NCBI RefSeq assembly: GCF_030408735.1
Contig: NZ_CP047204.1
Span: 2,923,261 to 2,987,260, forward strand
DNA from: Corynebacterium faecale
Lineage (GTDB): Bacteria > Actinomycetota > Actinomycetes > Mycobacteriales > Mycobacteriaceae
Direction: 5' to 3'
DNA: 64,000 bases
The position numbers and the translations under genes were made by a program. Of this stretch, positions 57,587 through 64,000 are shown one piece after another. Below the pieces are notes generated by a model that saw only the letters and a program-made list of their open reading frames with translations, did not search any database and was not told the DNA's origin. Position 1 is the first letter of the stretch. Every line of letters begins with the position of its first letter.

Positions 57587-58255
57587 CTAGTGCACCTCCA
57601 CGCTGGCCAGCAGCAGCTGTGCCTCCATGGCGGACATCAGCGGGTCCTGTGGGGGCATCTCCATGCGCAGGCGCGGGAGCACCGGGTGGTCAGCCACCAC
57701 TTCAAAACCGGCTGATTCCAGCATCTCCACCTCGATCAATCCGATGCGGTTGCGTTGGGCGGCGATCTCCCGCACTGTTGGATCCAGGCCTATGGAACCG
57801 TTGATCTTCAAGTCGCGGATACCGAAGGCCTCAACCGCCGGCACCTCCATCTTGATGAGGTCGACGAGGGCGGCGTCGAGAAGCACCGCCTCCATGCCCA
57901 CTCCGCGAAACACCTCGTCGATGAAGAGGCTGGTGATCAACGCGGCGTCTTTAGACACCGGTGCGGTGGGCAGGGTGGCGGCACCGGGCGCGTAGTCGCG
58001 CAGGCAGTAGAGCACCGTGGAGATCGCCGGCGCCGAGGGAATGGGGTCCGGGTTGAGATAACCGATGGAATAACCGCAGGTCTTTTGCTCAAAAAGCGTG
58101 GTGGACAGCCACGCCTCCTTCTCAAATTCCGGATGGCCGGATTTCTCCACCGCGGCCACTGCTGTAGCTTCAAGCTCCCAGAACACCGACCGTCTGGCCT
58201 GTGGGTGCACCAGTGAGAGATTGTCCTGGGCGATGGGAAACAATGACGCCTGCAT
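57587..58255 (-). CDS. GNAT-like acetyltransferase of unknown substrate
   Basis: 222 residues from ATG 58255 (a GTG three codons earlier at 58264 is possible), with GAGAGG nine bases before the ATG. The central part LITSLFIDEVFRGVGMEAVLLDAALVDL has the R-G-x-G-like acetyl-CoA loop of GNAT enzymes in a loose form. It lies 22 bp downstream of parB on the same strand, and the same neighbour is common in corynebacteria. Function unknown. Confidence 0.7.
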   Translation of the reverse strand: MQASLFPIAQDNLSLVHPQARRSVFWELEATAVAAVEKSGHPEFEKEAWLSTTLFEQKTCGYSIGYLNPDPIPSAPAISTVLYCLRDYAPGAATLPTAPVSKDAALITSLFIDEVFRGVGMEAVLLDAALVDLIKMEVPAVEAFGIRDLKINGSIGLDPTVREIAAQRNRIGLIEVEMLESAGFEVVADHPVLPRLRMEMPPQDPLMSAMEAQLLLASVEVH

Positions 58256-58277
58256 GTCAGTCACCCTCTCGAGGGGA

Positions 58278-59423
58278 TCAGGAAGGGCCCTGGATCAGGC
58301 CCATGATGCGTTCGAAATCATCCTTGTCGCCGAATTCGACAACAAGCCTGCCCTTACGCTTGCCCATCATCACCGAGACCTTGGTGTCCAGGTTGTCAGC
58401 CAGCGATTCCGCGGCACGGGTGAACACCTCCGGGGTGGGTGCCTTTTCACGCGGTGGCTTCTTCGCGTCCTCGTCGCCACGGTTCTGCAGCAACACCACC
58501 TCCTCGGTGGCACGCACGGACAGGCCTTCCGCGATGATGCGGGTGGCCAGGGCGTCCTGGGCCTCCTCGCCGGCCTTCAGACCCAGGATCGCGCGGGCAT
58601 GACCGGCGGACAGCACACCGGCCGCCACCTTGGTCTGCACATTGACAGGAAGATTCAGCAGACGGATCATGTTGGTGATCACCGGGCGGGAACGGCCCAG
58701 CTTGTCAGCCAGCTCAGTCTGGGTGACCCCGAACTCCTCCAGCAGCTGCTGATAGGCCGCGGCCTCTTCCAGTGGGTTGAGCTGCACCCTGTGGATATTT
58801 TCCAGCAGGGCATCGCGCAGCATCGCGGAATCATCGGTTTCACGCACGATGGCGGGAATGAACTCCAGCCCCGCACGCCTGGAGGCACGCCAGCGGCGCT
58901 CACCCATGATGAGTTCAAAACCCTCACCGGCCCGCCGCACCACGATCGGCTGCATGAGCCCGAATTCGCGGATCGAATGCACCAGTTCATCGAGTGCCTC
59001 AGTATCAAAAACCGCCCTCGGCTGCTGCGGATTAGGCACGATCGAATCGATCGGGATCTCCTGATAGGAGGCTCCAAAATCGCTTGTCGACGTTCCATCC
59101 ACCGGCTCCTGCTCAACCGGCACGGTTGGCTGTGGAATCTCAGCCGACGGTGGCGGGCTGGTGGGCTGAGGTGTGGCCACCGGGCCCTCAGGGCGGGCTG
59201 GTGTATCCGGCTTGGGGATCGACGGCATGCCGATGCGTGGTGCGGCCTCCGGGCGACGACGCGCGCGTTCACCCACGGCACCACCGAGGATGATGTCCGC
59301 CGCGCCACCACCGAGACCTGGGGAATCTGTCGGGCCGGATGGGATCAGTGCGGCCAGACCGCGCCCCAGACCGCCCTTACGCTTCTCCGCATGGGACTTG
59401 TCGGAACTCTTGTTCTGGGCCAT
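58278..59423 (-). CDS. parB: Chromosome-partitioning protein ParB
   Basis: 381 residues. A Lys/Arg-rich N-terminus ([12 protein letters not shown]) is followed by a Pro-rich linker, then the CTPase domain with [13 protein letters not shown] and GERRWRA, the HTH DNA-binding domain ([23 protein letters not shown]) and a C-terminal dimerisation domain. ParB binds the parS sites (four in this window), spreads and clamps on DNA, and loads SMC at the origin. It is preceded by parA in the same operon. Confidence 0.97.
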   Translation of the reverse strand: MAQNKSSDKSHAEKRKGGLGRGLAALIPSGPTDSPGLGGGAADIILGGAVGERARRRPEAAPRIGMPSIPKPDTPARPEGPVATPQPTSPPPSAEIPQPTVPVEQEPVDGTSTSDFGASYQEIPIDSIVPNPQQPRAVFDTEALDELVHSIREFGLMQPIVVRRAGEGFELIMGERRWRASRRAGLEFIPAIVRETDDSAMLRDALLENIHRVQLNPLEEAAAYQQLLEEFGVTQTELADKLGRSRPVITNMIRLLNLPVNVQTKVAAGVLSAGHARAILGLKAGEEAQDALATRIIAEGLSVRATEEVVLLQNRGDEDAKKPPREKAPTPEVFTRAAESLADNLDTKVSVMMGKRKGRLVVEFGDKDDFERIMGLIQGPS

Positions 59424-59477
59424 CTTCTAGGACGCACCTTTCATACCGCACAACACAATGTAGATATTTATAGAAGT

Positions 59478-60410
59478 TTACTGCTTATCGGCCGGTTTTA
59501 CGCCCACCGGACCGGAATCCTCTGAAGGCAGGAAATCTCCACGGGTGGCCAGCTCCTTGGCGGCATCCAGGTAGGCCATCGCGCCTCGGGAACCCGGATC
59601 ATAATTGATCACGGTCTGCCCATACCCCGGAGCCTCGGAGACCTTCACCGAGCGGGGGATCTTGTTGCCCAGCACCACCGCACCGAAGTGCTCATTGACC
59701 TCGGTGGCCACCTGTTCAGCCAGGTTGGTGCGGGCGTCATACATGGTCAACAGGATCGCGGAGATGTGCAGATCACGGTTGAGGTGCTGACGCAGCATGG
59801 TGATGTTGTTCAGCAGCTGCCCCACACCCTCCAGGGCGTAGTACTCACACTGGATCGGGATGAGCACCTCGGTCACGGCGGTCATGGCGTTGATGGTGAG
59901 CAGGCCCAGTGATGGCGGGCAGTCAATGAGCACATAATCAAACTCGTGCTTGTTGATGAACTCCAGGCCCAGCGCATCCGCCAGGCGGTATTCGCGGCGC
60001 ACCAGACTGACCAGTTCAATCTCCGCGCCGGCCAGATCGAGGGTGGCCGGAATGCAGAAGAGATTCTCATGGGCGGTGGTCTTCTGCATGGCTTCATCAG
60101 CACTGCACTCACCGATGAGAAGTTCATAGGACGACAGGGTTCCGGAGCGGTGCTCCACACCCAGTGCGGTGGAGGCGTTACCCTGCGGATCCAGATCCAC
60201 CACCAGCACCTTCTGCCCATAGATGGCCAGGGAGGACGCCAGGTTCACGGTACTGGTGGTTTTACCCACCCCGCCCTTCTGGTTGGCGATGGTAATCAAC
60301 CGTGGCTGCGGCGGTTTCGGCAGCTTAAGGGAGTTGGGGGTCATCACCTGCGCCGCCCGGCGTGCCGCCTGGGCAATAGGTGTGTCTTCCCACGAAGTAT
60401 TGTCATCCAT
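59478..60410 (-). CDS. parA: Chromosome-partitioning ATPase ParA
   Basis: 310 residues. Deviant Walker A QKGGVGKTTST, Walker A' VVDLDPQGNAS and Walker B DYVLIDCPPSLG. ParA binds DNA without specificity when ATP-bound and moves ParB-parS complexes to the poles. The gene lies 54 bp upstream of parB. Confidence 0.97.
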   Translation of the reverse strand: MDDNTSWEDTPIAQAARRAAQVMTPNSLKLPKPPQPRLITIANQKGGVGKTTSTVNLASSLAIYGQKVLVVDLDPQGNASTALGVEHRSGTLSSYELLIGECSADEAMQKTTAHENLFCIPATLDLAGAEIELVSLVRREYRLADALGLEFINKHEFDYVLIDCPPSLGLLTINAMTAVTEVLIPIQCEYYALEGVGQLLNNITMLRQHLNRDLHISAILLTMYDARTNLAEQVATEVNEHFGAVVLGNKIPRSVKVSEAPGYGQTVINYDPGSRGAMAYLDAAKELATRGDFLPSEDSGPVGVKPADKQ

Positions 60411-60523
60411 CGACGTCTACCATCCCTTATCTTCTCAGTGGCATCACATCCACATTAGTGCGTTGGGCCATGTTCATTCCACCACAGCTGACCCAACTGT
60501 GGATGATGGGGAAAACAGGTGTG

Positions 60524-61153
60524 TTATTTTTCCCGTTTGATGGAAATCAGGGTGGTCGGTTCGCTGAGCAGCGTCTCGCCGACCGTGTACACCTTGATGT
60601 CACCACCACCGGCGTTGCGGATCGCCTTGGCGTCGCGTTCGATCTCCTCGTCCACGCTGGCGCCCTTCATGGCGATCATCCTGCCACCGACCTTCACCAG
60701 GGGCAGGGACCAACCCGCAAGACGCCCCAACGGCGCCACGGCACGGGAGGTGACCACATCCACGTGCCCCACCTGCTTGCGCACCACCTTCTCCTCAGCG
60801 CGGCCACGGATGACGGTGACATTATCCAGACCGAGCTGCTCCACCACTTCATCCAGGTAGACGGAACGCTTCAGCAGCGGCTCGATGAGAACGATCTGCA
60901 GATCAGGGCGGGCGATCGCCAGCGGGATGCCCGGCAGACCGGCGCCGGAACCGATATCGGCCACGGTGATTCCCTCCGCCATGGCCTCGCCGATGACACC
61001 ACAGTTGAGGATGTGGCGGTCCCATAGGCGGGGAATCTCCCGGGGCCCGATGAAACCACGGATGGATCCGTCGGTGGCCAGGGACTCGTGATAGGCAATG
61101 GCCTTGTCGAGGTTGTCCCCGAAAAGTTCAGCGGCTGCTGGTGGCATGGTCAA
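60524..61153 (-). CDS. rsmG: 16S rRNA (guanine-N7) methyltransferase RsmG (GidB)
   Basis: 209 residues from TTG 61153, with AAGGAG ten bases upstream; ATG 61147 is the alternative. SAM-binding motif ADIGSGAGLPGIPLA, followed by a VLIEPLLKRSVYL segment and VTSRAVAPL. It methylates N7 of G527 of 16S rRNA. In the origin cluster it lies between yidC and parA; the jag gene that often separates them in mycobacteria is missing. Confidence 0.93.
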   Translation of the reverse strand: MTMPPAAAELFGDNLDKAIAYHESLATDGSIRGFIGPREIPRLWDRHILNCGVIGEAMAEGITVADIGSGAGLPGIPLAIARPDLQIVLIEPLLKRSVYLDEVVEQLGLDNVTVIRGRAEEKVVRKQVGHVDVVTSRAVAPLGRLAGWSLPLVKVGGRMIAMKGASVDEEIERDAKAIRNAGGGDIKVYTVGETLLSEPTTLISIKREK

Positions 61154-61213
61154 TGGAAAGATTCTCCTTGGACTGGGTGGGATCCTGGTTTGTTATAGAC
61201 AACTATAACGACA

Positions 61214-61246
61214 ACAGCCACCGACCAGACGTTGGGCGGTGGCTGT
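61214..61246 (-). terminator. Hairpin after yidC
   Basis: 10-bp arms ACAGCCACCG (61214-61223) and CGGTGGCTGT (61237-61246), 13-base loop, followed on the minus strand by moderately T-rich sequence. Probable end of the rpmH-yidC transcript. Confidence 0.5.
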
Positions 61247-61265
61247 GGTGCGATACGCAAGGAAC

Positions 61266-62219
61266 TTATTTCCTGCGCTTCTTCTGGTTGACCGGCTTGG
61301 CTCCCGGCTTTGGAGCGGTCGACCGCTTAGCGGCCTTCTTGACCTCTTCTTCGGCAGCTTCCTCGGCATCCATCTTGGAGAAGATGTAGCGCTGCTGGAA
61401 GAAGGTCCAGACGTTGTTGGACATCATGTAGATGAGCAGACCGATGGTCCAGATGAAACCGGTGAACAGGATGGTGGCTGGCATGAACCAGAGCATCATC
61501 TTGTTCATCATCTGCATCTGCATGGCCATCTGATCGTTGGCCGGAGCAGCCTGCTTACCGCTGCGCTTGCGCTCCTCCTGACGGTTGACCGACAGACGGG
61601 CATTCATGTGGGTGGCCACCACGATGATGAGGATCATCGGTGCGGCAACCACTGCGATGCCCACGCGGGAGAAATCAACCGGCTGGAAAGCCTGGAAGGC
61701 CTCCGTGGGCATGGTGATGAAGGAGGACAGCGGCACACCAAACAGACGGGCATCCAGGAAGGACTGAACCTCATCCACAGGGAAGATGTAGTTCGGGGTG
61801 TTGCGGTTCTCCTCGATGGACATACCCAGCTGGCCGAAACCCTCACCGGTACGGTTGAAGGACCGCAGCACGTGGAACAGACCCAGGAACACCGGGATCT
61901 GGACCAGCATCGGAAGACAGCCCGCGATGGGATTGACTCCCACCTCCTTCTGGAGTTTGCGGGTTTCCTCCATCATCTTCTGCTGATCGTTCTTATACTT
62001 TTCGCGGATCTCCTGCATGCGCGGAGCCATGTCCTGCATCTTGCGCTGTGAACGCATGGTGTTGACCATAGGCTTGACCAGAACCACACGAACGGTGAAG
62101 GTCAGGAACATGATCGACAGGGCCCATGTGATTCCCAGATCAGGGCTCAGCACAAGGCTGAACGCCTGGTGCCAGAACCACAGGATGGCCGAAATCGGCC
62201 AATAGATGAAGTTGAGCAC
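61266..62219 (-). CDS. yidC: Membrane protein insertase YidC
   Basis: 317 residues from GTG 62219. The five-helix insertase core is present: ALSIMFLTFTVRVVLVKPMV, then the coiled hairpin with MQEIREKYKNDQQKMMEETR and GVNPIAGCLPMLVQIPVFLG. The basic C-terminus (KPGAKPVNQKKRRK) binds ribosomes. It inserts membrane proteins alone or with SecYEG. Confidence 0.96.
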   Translation of the reverse strand: MLNFIYWPISAILWFWHQAFSLVLSPDLGITWALSIMFLTFTVRVVLVKPMVNTMRSQRKMQDMAPRMQEIREKYKNDQQKMMEETRKLQKEVGVNPIAGCLPMLVQIPVFLGLFHVLRSFNRTGEGFGQLGMSIEENRNTPNYIFPVDEVQSFLDARLFGVPLSSFITMPTEAFQAFQPVDFSRVGIAVVAAPMILIIVVATHMNARLSVNRQEERKRSGKQAAPANDQMAMQMQMMNKMMLWFMPATILFTGFIWTIGLLIYMMSNNVWTFFQQRYIFSKMDAEEAAEEEVKKAAKRSTAPKPGAKPVNQKKRRK

Positions 62220-62277
62220 TCTGAGTCGAAACTCCTCGGTTGTTAATAAAGATTATGTACTTTTGACGCCATGCTTT

Positions 62278-62577
62278 TCACTTGACGGTCTCGGTGATCC
62301 AGTAACCGGGATTGGGCACCGGGTCATATCCTCCCGGATGCCAGGGCCCGCACTTGGACAACCTGGCAGCAGTCAAGACGCCACCCTTACCGGCACCATG
62401 CACAGATACTGCCTTCAATGCATACGTACTACAGACGGGATCAAAGCGACAGGTGGAACCCATCTTAAGGCCCGACAAATATTTTTGGTAGACGCGAACG
62501 GCACCTGCAAGCAACTTCGCAGCAGGCCCTCTGGGTTCTGGCATGACCAGTGGATCATCACTTACCGGTTCGTGCAC
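62278..62577 (-). CDS. yidD: Membrane protein insertion efficiency factor YidD
   Basis: 99 residues from GTG 62577, overlapping rnpA by 20 bp; an internal ATG at 62544 would give 88 residues. Conserved [29 protein letters not shown] and HPGGYDPVP define YidD. It aids YidC-dependent insertion. Confidence 0.9.
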   Translation of the reverse strand: MHEPVSDDPLVMPEPRGPAAKLLAGAVRVYQKYLSGLKMGSTCRFDPVCSTYALKAVSVHGAGKGGVLTAARLSKCGPWHPGGYDPVPNPGYWITETVK

Positions 62578-62959
62578 GACCGGCCTTTGTCAATCCATGT
62601 CGGATATCCCGTTCCAAATCCGCCGAGGTGGCCTCACCCGCACCGGCCAATGCCCGGATCACCACATGATGGGTGGGGGAGAGGAGCTCAGGTGAGTCGG
62701 CCGCGACGGTGGCGCACACATGACGAAGCCGCCGGGAGGTGCGGTGACGAACAACCGCATTCCCGACGGCCTTGGAAACGATAAGGCCGAACCGTGGACC
62801 ACCGAAAGAGGCGACATCGCCTGAACTTTCAGTGCCATCCAACGATTCGGCACTATCCCACAGATGCACAACCACTGTTTTACTTCCGGAGCGTCGACCC
62901 TTCCTCATCGTGGTGCGGAATTGCACGGATGAGTTCAGTTTATTCTGCGCAGGAAGCAA
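62558..62959 (-). CDS. rnpA: Ribonuclease P protein component
   Basis: 133 residues from TTG 62959. The N-terminus [20 protein letters not shown] and the RNR-type helix [20 protein letters not shown] are characteristic of RnpA, the protein cofactor of tRNA 5' processing. It follows rpmH by 28 bp. Confidence 0.92.
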   Translation of the reverse strand: MLPAQNKLNSSVQFRTTMRKGRRSGSKTVVVHLWDSAESLDGTESSGDVASFGGPRFGLIVSKAVGNAVVRHRTSRRLRHVCATVAADSPELLSPTHHVVIRALAGAGEATSADLERDIRHGLTKAGRARTGK

Positions 62960-62987
62960 GGTTGCAACACCTGAATTGTTGACGCTG

Positions 62988-63131
62988 CTACGCAGTCAGC
63001 TTCTGGCGACCCTTGCGACGACGAGCCGCAACGATTGCGCGACCGGCGCGGGTACGCATACGAAGACGGAAGCCGTGAACACGTGCACGACGACGGTTGT
63101 TCGGCTGGAACGTCCGCTTGCCCTTTGCCAC
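62988..63131 (-). CDS. rpmH: Ribosomal protein L34
   Basis: 47 residues from GTG 63131, with AGGAG upstream. Reads [20 protein letters not shown] and continues basic to QKLTA, the full-length L34. It is the first gene of the rpmH-rnpA-yidD-yidC unit, transcribed away from dnaA. Confidence 0.97.
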   Translation of the reverse strand: MAKGKRTFQPNNRRRARVHGFRLRMRTRAGRAIVAARRRKGRQKLTA

Positions 63132-63653
63132 GTTAAACACTCCTAATATTTTGTTGTCGGGTCACCGGACACACCGGTACGACGGACCTCCCTTGCGATG
63201 ATGGCCAGTGACGGCCTCGCAACAGCCCGATTCCGGGGAACGATCACCCAACAGAGTTTGGATGATTCGAATTGAGGTGTAGCCCCGATAAAGGAAGCCA
63301 CTGCTGCACTTCATGTAAAAGTGCTGCGCTCAAAGCACATTCGTGATGACGCGGTCATTAGGTTTAATAACCGAGCCCATACGATGCGACAGACTAGGCC
63401 AGCTTACGGCAACTTGACATGCAAAAACAAATTGACTTAGCCACATTTAGTGGGTGCCCCTGAAATTACAAAGGTGGCATTAACTGCTGGTGAGTGGGTG
63501 TATTGCCCGCCCAAACGCTTTTCAGAGCCGTCTCAGCCAAGGTGGGCACCTGAGCCCGGAAAGCGAGTTTCCACAGGGGTTGGACAGGGGGATTGACCTG
63601 CGGGTAACAATGAAAACAGCACATTGTTTCAACACCTTGTGAAAAGTTCCACC

Positions 63654-63662
63654 TGTGGATAA
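63654..63662 (-). promoter_or_regulatory. DnaA box
   Basis: TGTGGATAA, the exact complement of the consensus TTATCCACA. Confidence 0.85.
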
Positions 63663-63762
63663 CTTTTAAACCCCAGCTGATACCTGCGGTTTAAAATTAC
63701 AAAAACCCAGGTAGAAACGGTTTACGAGACAATGCATTATTTCCACAGGCCATGCGCTATCC

Positions 63763-63771
63763 TGTGGATAA
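63763..63771 (-). promoter_or_regulatory. DnaA box
   Basis: TGTGGATAA, exact consensus on the minus strand. Confidence 0.85.
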
Positions 63772-63787
63772 GTAATTTTGAGAAAAG

Positions 63788-63807
63788 TTGTCCACAGCTG
63801 TGGATAA
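63788..63807. promoter_or_regulatory. Paired, inverted DnaA boxes
   Basis: TTGTCCACA at 63788-63796 (one change from consensus) faces TGTGGATAA at 63799-63807, forming a near-palindrome two bases apart. Confidence 0.85.
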
Positions 63808-63982
63808 CCTTGTGGAGACAATGGTGAGAGCGCTTTCAGGGTGTGGAAGACACTGTAGAAACACCCTGGGTCACCCCGTGGACAAAGTTTGAATTCTTGT
63901 CATCTCCCGGACGCCTGAGTCCACAACAGAATTTAACCTTTTTGCAACCAGCATAAAGGCGGAAAGCTAGACGTTTCGTTAC

Positions 63983-63988
63983 AAGGAG
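63983..63988 (+). promoter_or_regulatory. Ribosome-binding site of the gene starting after the window (expected dnaA)
   Basis: AAGGAG 12 bases before the window end. The origin context makes dnaA the expected next gene; its start codon is not in the window. Confidence 0.65.
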
Positions 63989-64000
63989 ACACCCTAAATA

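Larger units (their letters stand above)
63132..64000. other. Chromosomal replication origin region (oriC) between rpmH and dnaA
   Basis: About 870 bases without a gene, AT-rich toward the right. It holds three exact TGTGGATAA boxes (63654, 63763, 63799), the variant TTGTCCACA at 63788, CGTGGACAA at 63877, and several TTTCCACA-like words (63567, 63738). The order rpmH-oriC-dnaA is usual for actinobacteria. The promoters of rpmH and dnaA must also lie here. Confidence 0.88.

Noticed and set aside
5316..57885. CGTCGNNAAGCA as an FtsK-orienting (KOPS-like) sequence
   Set aside because: KOPS are strongly strand-biased along a replichore; here seven copies face one way and six the other.
58098..59525. 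Long open frame (475 codons) antisense to parB
   Set aside because: It lies wholly opposite parB and its neighbours, has the His/Arg/Gly-rich composition of a frame shadow and shows no domain.
62772..63146. Frame antisense to rnpA and rpmH
   Set aside because: Overlaps two certain genes; no domain.
53620..63475. Shared 12-mer ATTACAAAGGTG near 53623 and 63464
   Set aside because: Only two copies with weak surrounding similarity; too little to call a repeat or a shared regulatory site.
1..64000. tRNA, rRNA, CRISPR or prophage
   Set aside because: Intergenic regions were read for tRNA arms, direct-repeat arrays and phage or integrase genes; none was seen.

Overview
The window is chromosomal DNA of a Corynebacterium, most likely from the glutamicum/efficiens group. 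The right end shows the actinobacterial origin order: parB, parA, rsmG, yidC, yidD, rnpA, rpmH, then an AT-rich region with DnaA boxes and a ribosome-binding site that ends the window just before the expected dnaA start. The block to its left (CCA transferase, NUDIX, secreted protein, MurJ, SigM, TrxB, thioredoxin, CwlM) is also the usual corynebacterial/mycobacterial order. Four perfect parS sites (TGTTTCACGTGAAACA) lie at 834, 5275, 15148 and 39833, as expected for an origin-proximal region with ParA and ParB.

Layout. 1-5.3 kb: end of a bile-acid-symporter-type transporter, a lone trpB and an McrBC restriction pair. 5.3-9.6 kb: a thioredoxin-reductase-like enzyme, a YbdK-type carboxylate-amine ligase, a Rieske/FAD oxidoreductase whose N-terminus is frameshifted, and cspA. 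10.3-27.3 kb: a large defence operon on the minus strand, with a SNF2 helicase resembling DrmD of DISARM, a 1538-residue Eco57I-type adenine methylase, a 2102-residue DEAD/DUF1998 helicase and a UvrD-like helicase; a small membrane coiled-coil gene diverges from it. 28.5-34.6 kb: an Fe3+/phosphonate/polyamine-type ABC importer with a HAD phosphatase and a LacI-family regulator. 34.6-45.9 kb: esterase, SDR protein, MFS and POT transporters, pyridoxine kinase, AzlCD, YqgE and CCA transferase. 46-58 kb: cell-wall, sigma-factor and thioredoxin genes. 58-64 kb: partition genes and origin.

The most striking observation is inside the defence operon. Directly downstream of the methylase, tail-to-tail and overlapping it by 12 bp, lies a second, diverged copy of its last ~258 codons in opposite orientation and without a start. 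Both copies begin with the same 80-bp sequence (79/80 identical), in inverted orientation at 19069-19148 and 20534-20613. Recombination between these would swap the methylase C-terminus, the likely target-recognition part, in frame, giving a 1537-residue variant. This looks like an invertible specificity switch in a DISARM-like system.

A second unexplained signal is the word CGTCGNNAAGCA, found 13 times by eye on both strands, in genes and between them, against roughly 0.1 expected by chance. Several genes (ybdK, NUDIX, cca, drmD, the 203-residue gene) appear to have leaderless promoters with a -10-like hexamer 6-8 bases before the start codon. No tRNA, rRNA, CRISPR array or insertion sequence was seen.
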